From the NCBI GenBank assembly GCA_944990035.1, contig CALYLX010000066.1, positions 310,001 to 374,000 of the forward strand: 64,000 nucleotides of DNA, given 5' to 3'. Shown piece after piece: positions 42,969 through 53,730 of this stretch; the first letter of the stretch is position 1; every line of letters begins with the position of its first letter. A program made the position numbers and the translations under genes. Below the pieces are notes generated by a model that had not been told where the DNA came from, made no database searches, and saw only the letters and a list, made by a program, of their open reading frames with translations. The DNA is from Clitopilus passeckerianus. Lineage: Eukaryota > Basidiomycota > Agaricomycetes > Agaricales > Entolomataceae.

Positions 42969-43145
42969 CTACCAGGCTTGGCAGTGCCAACAGACGAGAG
43001 CACTATTTGGGGTGCCTGGTGGTAATGTTCGAACCAAGGCCCGACCGCAGGGAGTGCAGCGATTTTTAGCCCCAGGACAGCGGTCGATTACCAGAGTGAA
43101 GAATCTACCGCATTGTAGGCATTGAACTTGGGCGGCTGAACACAT
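42969..43145 (-). CDS. Possible Cys-rich mini-protein with zinc-ribbon-like spacing
   Basis: A 58-codon frame from ATG 43145 starting MCSAAQVQCLQCGRFFTLVI. Cysteine pairs follow: CLQC, CTPC and CWHC (C-x2-C three times), with an extra DRCPG. Such pairs can bind zinc. No homolog recognised and no signal peptide; it could be an exon of a longer gene or a chance ORF. Confidence 0.3.
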   Translation of the reverse strand: MCSAAQVQCLQCGRFFTLVIDRCPGAKNRCTPCGRALVRTLPPGTPNSALVCWHCQAW

Positions 43146-44100
43146 GGTAAAACTCGCCGAAACCGAGCTGAAGATGGGGACAGATGCATCTTCACCGACT
43201 AGAATATAAAGAAATAATGAATTCAAAGCTGTTTCCTCTCCTTGAAGGCGAGGTTTCTACCGATAATGTTTGGCATGCCTTTCTATAGGCATCGTGAACA
43301 AGTAAACCATGAGCTCCCATCCAAATCAGCGCTGTGTGTGGGCGTCGAATGAATCTCCATACTTGTGGGCCAATGTCCATGCAAAAGGATGTGACCGTCC
43401 TTTCATGCCCAGCAACCTCGAGACAACAGCTCCGACACAGGCTGTGTGGATCCACTGTAGGCGCTCAAGTATCGAATGAGATACCGACGATACATCCAGA
43501 GTGATTTCGGCGGTTGTGCTTCATATTGGCGGTCACGAGACCCATACATCTATAGTTGATATCGCGAGCTTCAGGTTTATAGCGTCGATCCTCCTTCCGA
43601 TTGTGATCAAAGTTACAAGCCCAGGCAGAAGTCTGGGAAGAGTGGTCGAGGTTTCTCTCGTCCTAGTAGCCACTCAGGAGTTCTGGAAGTATTACCAGGT
43701 GCCTATCTACAATGTCGATGTCACTTTGGTGAGGTTTAAAGGGACCAGGAAACGTCCAAAGGGGCTGTGGGCAAACGAGCAAGAAGTTTCTTGATGTCGG
43801 TGATTTCATAGGCCCATCGTCGTCGTCTGAGATATCCTATCGAGATCAAAGGTAAATACAATAAAATCCAGTTGCGGCTGCAAAGTAGGAATGTTCATAA
43901 GGCGTTTTTACAAGGGACCTAAAAGTTTGGCGGTAGGTGTCATGATGGCGCATTTCAAAATGGCGAAAGCGAGATGGTAACGCTGATGTGACGGGTCACG
44001 CTTCGGTTACCTGGTACGTCCTCGCCGTGTCAAATGTAACCTCGGTAGGCGTGCACCTGATCAAACTGATACCCTTGAAAGCGCTACCACCCTATGTAAT
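43146..44100. other. Intergenic, no gene recognised
   Basis: Open frames on both strands without known domains. The right end is the 5' flank of kinase-like copy 1. Confidence 0.4.
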
Positions 44101-45521
44101 ATGGACCCACAACAGTACGGAGCAACCATGAGGATTGTTCCGCCCACGATACCTTCAGACGCCGTGGTCTTCTTAGGTGGCGCCGCTTCTCAATACGTCA
44201 AATGGATTCTCGAGAGAAATCGGAAGAGATTCGTCATTTCCTGGCCCAATCCAGGTGGCGGCAAACCCATACTCGCCGATGACTTTACCAAGGAGATGCT
44301 TGAGGCGGGAGAGGAGAAAACGAAGCATATACTACCGATAATCGTTGAGTGATTCTCTACTATCGACTTATACTCTATTCTGAGTTATCTTCCAGCAATC
44401 TCTGCTTCCAACATTTGATTTTGACGGCCCGAATAATGCCTACTTGCATTATTCTCCCAAGATGGGATATAAGATTATACAAAAGTTCGAACGTCTTCCC
44501 AAGGTCGCTTGCGCCACATGGCTACCTTTGGTCTCCATCGATGAAATTGAACTGAACCGGTTCTTTGGGGCAGACCCTCACCGACGAGGCGGAAAATACC
44601 GTGGCCAACAAGTCGGTGAGCCGTCATGCTATTATATCGGCTTACTGTTATCTAAGGTCAGAGCAGACTTATGGATTGCATACGACCGGCGGAGCATACG
44701 CTGGCTGGGTAACATGATGCAAAGGTACCTGATGCTTTCCGAACTTGATCTAACTTACAAGGCAGTCGGCCACTTGGTGAACGATGAAGGCGCTGTCATC
44801 GGCTTCATAACTGAGCCAGCTAATGGGCGTCAGATAGAGTATCGAGACAAACCTCTCTTATATGATGCCGTTGCGCGCTTGCATCAGCGGAACTTGGTTG
44901 CCACAGAGGTCTCGCCAATTGTGGTTCACATTCAACGCGGCAAGGTTCGCTTCGCCGACCTATTAGGCATCCACCATTATCCACGTCAGGAGGATCTCGA
45001 CAAAAAGTCTCAACGTGGCCAGTTTGTAGATCTTGCCAAATTCTTCTCAACACCGCCAGATCCCCGCGATAGGCCTACCAAGCCGCGAGTCGGCTTGCCG
45101 TATATGAGCCATGATGCAGCGTGGCTGCTTCCTATGCCGCCTTCTCCTGGAATCTCACTCTCTATCCCCGTATTACTCGAAAAGCTCCATCAGGACCACA
45201 GCATACCATACAACGGCAGATCCAGAAAAAACAAGGCCTTCGAGCTGATCAACATCTCCAAAAACTCAAAAACAGAGTCTACATCCCTCGTAAAACGGAC
45301 CCAGCATTGGAATCATGCTAAACTCTCGTCGTCTCCATACCCAGTTCGTGGCCGGGCGCCTCCAGCGAAGCATCTTTCACCAGAGACACTATGGGGGGAT
45401 GAGACTGATGACGATCTCAAGTACGTTTCCTGCGCGCCACTCTTCGTTATAAACCCGAACTTATGCACTTTCCAGGACTCTGGATGGCTCCGACTCCGCA
45501 ACCCTTTGCTCCGTTGATTAG
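44101..45521 (+). CDS. Kinase-fold-like protein without catalytic motifs, copy 1
   Basis: Paralog of the gene at 48573. Exon 1 (ATG 44101, MDPQQYGATMRIVPPTIPSD) ends before intron 44344-44395 (phase 0). Exon 2 has LLPTFDFDGPNNAYLHYSPK and WLPLVSIDEIELNRFFGADP and ends KYRGQQV at intron 44616-44663 (phase 1). Exon 3 carries LWIAYDRRSIRWLGNMMQRY, LDLTYKAVGHLVNDEGAVIG, LLYDAVARLHQRNLVATEVS and VHIQRGKVRFADLLGI. The order (G-F-I-T-E hinge, LHQRNL, then GKVRFADL) follows the hinge, catalytic-loop and DFG layout of protein kinases, but HRD and DFG are absent. The C-tail is Pro/Arg/Ser-rich; the last exon ends at TAG 45519-45521. The kinase relation is inference from pattern only. Confidence 0.6.
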
Positions 45522-46636
45522 CACTATGTTTTTACTGATTTTACCGGGCAGTCTTTCTCGGTTATATTTGGTTTCAGGTTTTCATTTCGTCTGTAGCATA
45601 TTTCATTTTCATTGCTTCATGTCCCCGTTATCTTATGTATCGTTACTACCACCGCCTGCTCTTCAGTTCTTCCATGGCAGCCACCTCCGCCATCATTTAG
45701 GTTTCCTGTTTGTATATAGAAGATACCCCATCCATTTTTCTCATCTCCTTCGCAAATAACCCACCTCACATGGTCTTACACATACATTTTTGGTTACGGG
45801 ATCTCTCTAATTCTCTAATGGGAGCCATCGACCTGGGTTGACCTGGACGCATATTGTGGCACAGACGGCGTACGCAAACATTACACTACGACTGTTCCGC
45901 CATAGTACACACAACCTGCTTTCAGCAACGCGCCCTGGCAATTGGGGACCAAATTGAGGTAAACTCAATATGCCGCTGGAGGTCGATCTTGATCAGGTGT
46001 ATGAACCAATTAGATGTGCCCAAGTATTGGGACAACATCACGCTGATCCATCCTGATCTGAACGGAGAGCGTAGTACGCCACCTGGGTATGAAAGAAACA
46101 TCCACTTGTCTACCCTGAATTTGCTCCAAACCTGCCGGAGATCATTCTTAGCGTAAGAAGAATCATCAACAGGCAACCGAAGCTGAAGCTCCACATGCGT
46201 CCCCTGGGGACCGAAGAGCAAAAGCCATGAATAGGTGGCTAATATCTATCTCTGCAACATTAATCATGTTGTAGAATGAAGAGGTCATAATCGACAACAA
46301 CTGCAATGAAGCACACGAAGTCTTGCACGAAGTACCAGCTTCAAATCTGCACCACTCGAACGAGCCGGCCAGACGCGTAAGGCGGGACGCTCCATATGAG
46401 GCCATGATCTTCAGCGCCCGCAAACCAAAGAATACAAGAGGTCCGTATTAGGTGCGTAGAGCCATACAGCTGCTCTGAAACCTCATGAGTTTTGTGGGTC
46501 CAAAGGCGCATCACGTCGGTGTTGGGCATCTATGTAACCCCCGAAGACCCATTAGGCACGAGGACCATGCAGGTGGGCGCTTAAGTTACACGATTGATGC
46601 GTTTGGATAGTAATGATGCGTAGATATGTCGAAGAG
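45522..46636. other. Intergenic, no gene recognised
   Basis: T-rich 3' flank of kinase-like copy 1, then sequence with short open frames on both strands that have no domain. Ends at the simple-repeat tail of the retroelement. Confidence 0.4.
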
Positions 46637-46655
46637 GAATGAATGAATGAATGAG
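46637..46655. repeat. (GAAT)n simple-repeat tail
   Basis: Four GAAT units plus GAG, at the 3' terminus of the minus-strand retroelement. Confidence 0.65.
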
Positions 46656-46669
46656 TTCCATTACCCTTC

Positions 46670-46682
46670 GGGGCGCAGCCCC
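46670..46682. repeat. Perfect 5-bp stem hairpin in the retrotransposon 3' UTR
   Basis: GGGGC-GCA-GCCCC on the plus strand. It sits about 15 bp from the GAAT repeat tail, a position where LINE 3' stem-loops can be recognised by the element's own reverse transcriptase. Confidence 0.55.
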
Positions 46683-46904
46683 ATGCGGGTTCCTTTTAAC
46701 TACTGACAAGTATTCTATGCTATCCCGGTGGGTCCGCTGTACTGTGCGGTGCTCGCTGGGCGAGACGGCGGGGAGGTATGTGGAGTGTAAGTAAGGTACA
46801 TCTATCTACTAGTTAAGTGTAATGTAACTACTGTAATCACTTGTGTTGTAAATTATGGTCCTCCTGATTCCGTGAGTATGCTATCGTCTCGGTAAAATGT
46901 GTGA

Positions 46905-47513
46905 TCAGTCCTTCCAGTCCAATCTTCCCAAGGTCTCCTTCAATCTCTTTGTTGCATTGATGAATCTGAAGAGGCATGGCATGGCTCCCTCGTCTGAGAG
47001 TAGCGTTCGCAGCGTTGATTGTGTTCGTCCGTATTTGTTGATGATTTCCCTCCTCTGCTCCCTGTACCCTGGACAACCCATGATGAAGTGGTCCGTAGTT
47101 TCCTTCTCCCTCCTGCACCTTGGACAAGTTGGCTATTCGATTGCTTTACGCTGGTGAAGATAGCTGTTGAGTGGGCAGTGCCCTGATCGCAGTTGGAAGA
47201 GGAGTGCGGCATTTTTCCTTGTGGCGTTCTTGATTAACTTCTGGAATCCTCCCTTCGCCGTTCTGGTGTCGCCTCTGGTGACCTTTCGAAATCGCGGCGA
47301 TGAAATAAAGGCCTTCTGCGTTGACTTCTTGATATCGGACTTTTGTGCTGCTCGCAGTGCTGATTTGTTGGCCGGCAATGGTTTGCGAAGGAATTTGGGG
47401 AGGTCCTCCGGTGGCGAGCTCGTTCCCTCTGCCGCTTTCTTTGCCTTTTCATCCGCTCGCTCGTTCCCCTCTATTCCCTTGTGCCCTGAAGTCCACCTGA
47501 CCACCACCTCCAC
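46905..47513 (-). pseudogene. RNase H domain and zinc-binding tail of the retrotransposon, broken
   Basis: The frame reads VRWTSGHKGIEGNERADEKA (RNase H end motif GH-x-GNE-AD), then LPKFLRKPLPANKSALRAAQ and LLFQLRSGHCPLNSYLHQ. The same frame continues after a TAG at 47133-47135 with TCPRCRREKETTDHFIMGCP (C-x2-C-x8-H-x4-C, typical of fungal LINE C-termini) and GYREQRREIINKYGR, to a stop at 46905-46907. A further in-frame TAG just before the RNase H motif (about 47521) and a TGA upstream confirm decay. Confidence 0.75.
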
Positions 47514-47815
47514 TCCCTATGCCGAAGAGGAAGAGGTGCTGCTTTGACTCGGTTGCACTTCTTTCTTGTCTTGTTGAACAGCATTAGATCAGATAAAATG
47601 AGTCGAATGATCGCGATACGCGTCAGACGGCCGGCGATTCGTTCGAGTGAGCGAACCAAATCGCATGAACGACGTTGAGGCCTTTCTGCTTCGCTACACG
47701 CGCCACATCTCGTTTTGGGTCGAAAATTTGTGCTTGAAGCCCACTCTCGTAGGTTTCTTACCATCGTACATGCTACAATAGATCCCTCAGTAATGCTTGT
47801 GGTCGTTCTTGGCAA

Positions 47816-48572
47816 GCTGGAACGCTATGGATACATCGAAGCACTATGATCACTATAATATATCGGAGGAGAACAATGGAGGGGTGGTATGTGATGAATG
47901 AAATAAAAACAAGTGTAATAGCACAACCTCCAATTAACCCATCTATAACTCGATTAGTTTTTGTTCGTAATGTAGGCGGATCCAGGCCGAAATAATCAAA
48001 GGAGCAGGCTCTTCCTCAAGAAGAACTTAATTAGCGTGGTGGCGAATGTGCATTCGTCTTAACGCAGTGAAATTGGCCTATTTGGCTTCAAATGACCGGT
48101 AATTGCTGCAGAAGAGAAGTCTGCCTGAGAATTAGGCGGGTGTATGGATCTCTTTGACGCCACCACGGGTCATGGGTCATGATGCCTTTAATCTGAACAA
48201 GCTCCGTTCGTTGAATGCTCCAACTACAAGTAAGCAAAACTGAGTTTACAATTCAACTCAGTGTTGTTCTGGTCTATGGAGGACTGATCACAGTGGCCAC
48301 AGAGCTCATGGTGTGCGTTTTGAGTGGCATACTTGCAGCTTCCAAATCTTGAAGATTGTATCGAACAAAAGTTGAGTGACCGACGGTTGTGGTCAAGATC
48401 AAAGTTTAGTGACATTAATGATGGGCTGCCTAATCAGGCAAGTAGGTCAGTAACCATGAAATGTGGCAGTGCACCCACACAGTCTGGCTTTGAACCAAGA
48501 AATGTCAAGTACAAAGATATCAAAAATGCTGTTGGACCACATACATCTTTCTCATTGCAAACCCATACAACA
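47816..48572. other. Intergenic, no gene recognised
   Basis: Between the retroelement and kinase-like copy 2. A frame open from 48324 runs in phase into the first exon of copy 2, so an upstream start (for example Met codon 48456) is possible, but the similarity to copy 1 begins only near 48600. Confidence 0.4.
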
Positions 48573-50031
48573 ATGAGCCTTCAGAAATACTCTCACCAAC
48601 CGTCTCAAACAATTTGCCTGATAGGCTATCAGAATCGCGGCATACAGGGTTATGGCATACGAACCTTTATCGTTGAGAAGAACTCACGCATATGCTCCAT
48701 TAGTGTACCTCGGAAAGGCCCATTTATAAACGACGACATGGAAATGCAAGAGATAGGTGATCTCATGCAAGTGATTGTTGAGTTGGAGACATTCTTTGCT
48801 TTACTATGAGACCTTAACCCTTGGGCCTAGAACGGTTTAATAGAGACCTTTGACTTCGACCATTCCAACAAGGGTTACCTTATAAAAAATAGGGACGGAT
48901 CTTACAGGTTACAACATAGATACAAGCGCCTTCGAACAGTGAAAACTCCAACGTGGACGACACTTGCGACGATACACGAGATTGCGTTTGATCGGGTCTG
49001 CTTCTATGTGGAGCACACCTGGAGGGCTGGAACATACCGGGGTCAACGAGTTGGTGTGTAAAGAGTTCAGTGTTATCAACAAGCCGTTTATTTTAAAAGA
49101 TGTCTTTATTGCAGCCAACGATCACGAAATAGACCGACTTGACAGTCTTATGCGAAATAACCTGCTGATGGTCGACCTGGATCTGACATACAAGCTCTTG
49201 GCCCATCTTGTCGATGAGCACGGGGACGTGATTGGGTTTATCATTGAAGAACGCGTTGGCCGCTGCTGTCAATATAGGGACCGTACTCTAGTCTATGAGG
49301 CTATAACCCGGCTTCAGCAACGTAATCTATGCTTGGATCGTATCATGTATTGCACGGTGCACGTTCATAACGGCAAGATACGCCTGGCAGATCTCAACGC
49401 TATCTGCGAGATTCCCGCACATCGGTTTGACGAAATGACTCGTGTTTACCACTGGGAACAGCTCCTGAGGGAGTTTTCTGAGCTAGAATACCTCATGCAA
49501 TTCAAGTTGGCACCGAACTTCTTCTTGCCCTGGCCGAAGGACATCCCCAACGACGTACATGTCCTTTCTATTACCCCCTCACCGGAGCGACTCCTACAGG
49601 TGCTCCTCAGCCCCGGAACTCAGACTAGGCCTAAGACGAGGCGCTCATTGCTCGGTCGTGATCGGAAGCAACAGAGAACTGAGCTCGCTCAGCAATCTCA
49701 GGCCACACGCAAAGTAGCCAACAAACCCTACCCGGCCTGCCGAAACAGAAAACCTCAACCTCTTCATACTCCTCGCGACCAAGCTATAGGGCCACATGAA
49801 GAGCCTAGAATAGTGGAAATATCAGATGAGGAGGAGACGCTGGAGGCGGCCATTGAAGGTCTTTTTCTTTCAAATCCGGGATCAGCCAGGCTTCTGATCA
49901 CATTTCAACAGGAGTTTGAGAGGGTATGCGCTTCTTCATCGCCTAGAGGCAATATATTCATCAAATCGAATTCTGGATTTGGCTTCACTATCCTATCTCG
50001 CTTTGCATGTATTTCAAAGTCATTTCTCTGA
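48573..50031 (+). CDS. Kinase-fold-like protein without catalytic motifs, copy 2
   Basis: Paralog of the 44101 gene with the same exon plan. Exon 1 (ATG 48573, MSLQKYSHQPSQTICLIGYQ) ends before intron 48777-48830 (phase 0; donor GTTGAG as in copy 1). Exon 2 reads NGLIETFDFDHSNKGYLI, WTTLATIHEIAFDRVCFYVE and GTYRGQRV, ending at intron 49054-49099 (phase 1). Exon 3 has LDLTYKLLAHLVDEHGDVIG, LVYEAITRLQQRNLCLDRIM, VHVHNGKIRLADLNAICEIP and YHWEQLLREFSELEYLMQF. The Pro/Arg-rich tail includes a DEEETLEAAIEGLFL motif that resembles an acidic interaction segment. The 3' end is given as the first stop, 50029-50031, but a donor at about 49925 could end the protein elsewhere. HRD and DFG are absent here as well. 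Confidence 0.6.
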
Positions 50032-51149
50032 ACCCTGTATGCATTTGCATGGTGTATATTCACATATTGTATCTGTGCCCAATTTGTATTAACAAGGTTC
50101 GGCCCTACCTCCCTTCGACTACTTCACTCGATCGCATAATTGACAGGGTCCTTCAAATTCCTTCAGGGTTTCCCCCGTCGAGCCTTGCCTCTCGTCCCAC
50201 GTAACCATATAAAAGTCAGAAATCGTCTTCGGTGACCCGTAAAGGCACATGGTCATTGCCTGTCGATGCATGGACCCACAATGGCGGCCCCCACGGGTGT
50301 GCATTATAGCCGGAGACCTACTTTCAGTAACAGTAACACTAGATGTGTTACTTAACCCAGACTTGGACCCAACGCACAGGTCGGTCAATTTAATGACGAT
50401 CGTGGCCGGTGAGCTAAAGGTATGCCGACATAGTTGACGTATTCCTTCGGCACTCTACAGTACTACAGGGGCAAGGGGCACTTTTTCGGAGCGCCCAGCG
50501 TATCGTCGAGTCATGATCCTGATTCCGAGCCAAACTTCTGGGGGACAACAAGAGGTGTGCACTCGTTGATTGGAGGTCTCGAGGATTTCTTGCCATATCG
50601 GGAAGAAGGGAGTCCTAGGGCATCTACAATATATATTCGTGGACCCACAGCAAACATCGCAACACCCAACATTGGGTAGAGCTTGTGGGATATAGCGGTG
50701 ATGAGGTAGATATGCAGTACGATAACAGGAACGACGGTGATTACGAGTCGGCGAAATTTAGCCCGGGTTCGTTCATGCAGGTTACTCGCCGGGTTGGATG
50801 AAAGGACAACACTTCAAACGACGGCCTTCGGTGGCCAAAATGAGTACTCAAAGTTGGAATGGATGAAAGGGACAGCGCACAGCCACTAAGGTAGATCATG
50901 TCGTCAATTGTGTGACGCGACCATTTTGCCTTCGCTTACTCAATCACAACAGCAGAAACTTTCTAGACGTCTCCAAGCCTCGATGTAGATGTCCAGCGTG
51001 GCCACGGGTATAGGTTTGTAGAAAAATATAGAGTTTCAAGTGCAGAGGTATCGAGTTGCTGCACTGTAGAGCCATTCCCAATCTGCAGTATCAATCTAAT
51101 ATTGTCAAGGTTGAGAGTGGCGTCTTTCCTGGACGGACTGTTGTTAGCA
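50032..51149. other. Gene-poor stretch, 1.1 kb
   Basis: Includes a plus-strand frame at 50434-50679 (81 codons, non-canonical start) without known domain. Nothing else supported. Confidence 0.4.
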
Positions 51150-52057
51150 TCAAGGGCCTTTCCATTCCATGCAAGTTGCAAGGCTTACGGCTGGAGAGTG
51201 TACCTCGGTGGAGGGTGAATATTTCTCCCGTCGCCGTCTGATCTGTTCATCCTCTTCGATAGTATGTTCATACACTGCAAAGGCGTAGCAGAGAACGTCC
51301 TTTTCCGAACTATGCAAAAGATTGTAGGCTTCTTCGTAGGTATACAAGGCCGAGTTATAGCTTTGTTCGTCTGGCATACCCGTTCCTTCATGTCGAATCT
51401 AGGAGGACGGATGAGAATTGGTCGCTAATAAGGGAAAGAATTTATTACTTACGGCCTCGGGACCAATCTGGCCAACAAACCAAGACACGATATACTCACC
51501 ACCCAATCCTCTTCCTCGATGTCCGGGTCTAGCTGGCTTCCACGATGTTAGGGTGACGTATACAGCCTCACGGTTCTTTTCATGACGGGCCTGTGGATTG
51601 GCGGGAGAGGATGGCGCCTGGGTCGGATTCCAGAGTAGTAGAAGCTCGGCCTGGTATCCGGACTAAGTGAAGCGCTTCCATCTTAAGATATTACTGAAAA
51701 TGAATGACAACGGAAGCACACCTCTTCGTAGGCCTCCCTTAAAGCCGCAGCTTCTAAGCTTTCACCCATATCCTTCCTGCCCCGCGGGAGGAAGTATGCT
51801 CCAGAGTGCGTGTCATATACCACCACGACTTTGTCGCTAGATGGCTGCAAGATCACCATTCCCGCACCAAACATGAAATTTTCTGAGGACCAGCCACTAT
51901 TAGGGACGCTAGGAGAGGAGAACTTGGACAAAGGTTGAGGGGCGGGTGGAGTGTCGCCGATTCTGAACAGAGGCCATCTACGGTTGGAACCTGCACTCAA
52001 AGCGGGTTGTGTGGGGTTTATACGATGGCCTTCTTCATGAACAGGAGGCCGGAACAT
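51150..52057 (-). CDS. Nudix hydrolase, copy 1
   Basis: Start MFRPPVHEEGHRINPTQPAL (52057). The Nudix core begins FMFGAGMVILQPSSDKVVVV and carries the box GRKDMGESLEAAALREAYEE (G-x5-E-x7-REUxEE), so Mg2+-dependent cleavage of a nucleoside-diphosphate-linked substrate is expected; the actual substrate cannot be told. After an intron (about 51667-51720), SGYQAELLLLWNPTQAPSS, VYVTLTSWKPA, GGEYIVSWFVGQIGPEA and GTGMPDEQSYNSALYTYEEA follow, then SEKDVLCYAFAVYEHTI. The exact C-terminus is uncertain (51150-51240). Shares its architecture with copies 2 and 3 but is the most diverged. Confidence 0.82.
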
Positions 52058-53036
52058 TCAGTTAGTCCTCCTTTAGACGGCGAGTATTTTAGCACAGTGG
52101 CTAGGGCTATTGCGCTACCAGCGAAGCTGTTGAATTTGACAAGAGCTATTGACGCAGTTGTCCCCACTGACAGTGGCTTACCGCAGATGGCGGAGCCAGC
52201 CCAATCTTGATGACGTTTGTTTACCAACAGCTTCAAGTTCATCCTCCTTTTCCGGAATTATCTCTCACAATCACGGTATCCTTTCTTTTCAAATTTCCGT
52301 GCGCAAACCGAGGCCACAACTCTTTGTGTCCTTCTTTTGCCATTCAATTTATCCTTCTGTTCTCCGGTGGACACCTTCATGTGCTTCGGTATTGAATGAG
52401 AATAAAAGGACCAGAAGTCCCGGTACTTTCAAAGGTCATCCATGGCAGGGCAATGACGGTATCGATAAACTTATCCTCCTGGACTCTGGCCTGGAAAGAG
52501 TTACGATTAACAGACGAACAGCGAACCTATCTGTTTGTTGAAAAGGCTATACATTGGACTTGTGATGTTTGTCATGGTTTTCGAAGACGCAGGTTGCTCA
52601 GCTGATGCCTCTAGCCTCTGCCCGACGTTCTCTCTGTGACGACTGGGGTCCCTGGATCCCGGCCAATATTGACTCGGAGAACTCTCTTGCAACTTGTTCA
52701 CAGGTACGCGAAATATGGGTGAAATGGAGGCATTCTTCTCTTGTATGAAAGTGCTTCCACACATACCAAATAAGCGGGTATATTCACTCAAGGACGGACA
52801 ATCAGCAGCAAAAGTCTCTCGCTACAGGTGCGGTCAACACTGCCCGTTCCCGATGTTCACCCATTTATACGGCCGCTGACGGGGTCACGCTTAGATCGCC
52901 TACTTAGCGCAGAGATGAATCCGAAGATGAGGCCTTTCGTCGGCTTGGAACAACGATTATCTTTATCCTGATTCGTCGTATAAGATGACCTTGCACCTCT
53001 TCATTCTCCACCAAGACTTACCACTGTTGAGCAACT
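52058..53036. other. Divergent promoters, Nudix 1 / CBM1 protein
   Basis: About 1 kb between two divergent genes. Short frames here have no domain support. Confidence 0.4.
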
Positions 53037-53429
53037 ATGATTAGCAAGCTTTTCTTGTTCTTAGCTCTGGGTAGTTGTGTCCTTGCTCAGGCTCCTGAAT
53101 GGGGTCAATGTGGAGGGATTGGCTGGAGTGGGCCAACGGCTTGCCCCAGCGGATGGACTTGTGTCTTCTTGAACGCCTACCACTCCCAGTGTCTACAGAT
53201 TACCACGACGGACGGCCCAACCACAACCACAACCACCGCTGCCCCCTCTACCACGGTGATCGGTCATCCTGCTCCTGAATGGGGTCAGTGCGGAGGGATT
53301 GGCTGGACTGGGCCGACGGTTTGCGTTCCCGGATGGACTTGCGTCTACGATAACCCCTACCACTCCCAATGCCTCTTGGTAACCACTACGGATCGACCTA
53401 CCACCACCACTATGACCACTGCTACTTGA
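53037..53429 (+). CDS. Secreted protein of two tandem CBM1 cellulose-binding domains, no catalytic domain
   Basis: A 130-residue protein from a single uninterrupted exon. Signal peptide [18 protein letters not shown]; then CBM1-1 ([20 protein letters not shown] ... AYHSQCL), a Thr-rich linker ([18 protein letters not shown]), CBM1-2 ([20 protein letters not shown] ... PYHSQCL) and a second Thr-rich tail. The disulfide cysteines and the aromatic residues used for flat cellulose binding are present in both. The two units repeat at the DNA level with a 180-nt period (53091 and 53271). Fungal CBM1 normally sits on glycoside hydrolases or oxidases; here none is encoded. Role is inferred: substrate attachment, or binding the organism's own or plant wall glucan. 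Confidence 0.9.
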   Translation: MISKLFLFLALGSCVLAQAPEWGQCGGIGWSGPTACPSGWTCVFLNAYHSQCLQITTTDGPTTTTTTAAPSTTVIGHPAPEWGQCGGIGWTGPTVCVPGWTCVYDNPYHSQCLLVTTTDRPTTTTMTTAT

Positions 53430-53730
53430 TGCCCTTCGTAAGGTCTCACGTTTTCATCTTATCTCTGCTGCTCACCGGCACCCTCTCCATTTTCACAGTT
53501 GGAAGAGCCAACTTTTACCAATACCTATTGGGTGACACGGGGCCCAACATCATGGTTGGTAGCGGAGCAATGTATTTATTCTAGAGTATCCGTTATTTGG
53601 AGGAGAACGACAATGGATCTTGGAAAGCTAAGATCAGTAACTAACCAGCCCCGAGGTCAGAGTATATCGGGATATTGTGACTTCCGGCTTCGGGAGTAAC
53701 GCTCTGAACTTGCCACTGTGGCTGCGATTT
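53430..53730. other. Convergent intergenic, CBM1 protein / Nudix 2
   Basis: Only 3' flanks; nothing else seen. Confidence 0.45.

Larger units (their letters stand above)
46637..47815 (-). mobile_element. Truncated, degenerate non-LTR retrotransposon, 3' end
   Basis: Read on the minus strand, the element starts in a broken region (47815-47514), continues through an RNase H domain and a CCHC/CCHH-like C-terminus (to 46905) and a 3' UTR with a perfect GGGGC-TGC-GCCCC hairpin, and ends in a short ATTC/TCAT repeat (46637-46655). A tetranucleotide tail and a 3' stem-loop are common at LINE-type 3' ends. No reverse transcriptase or endonuclease remains, so it is 5'-truncated and not autonomous. It lies between the two kinase-like paralogs. 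Confidence 0.75.
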
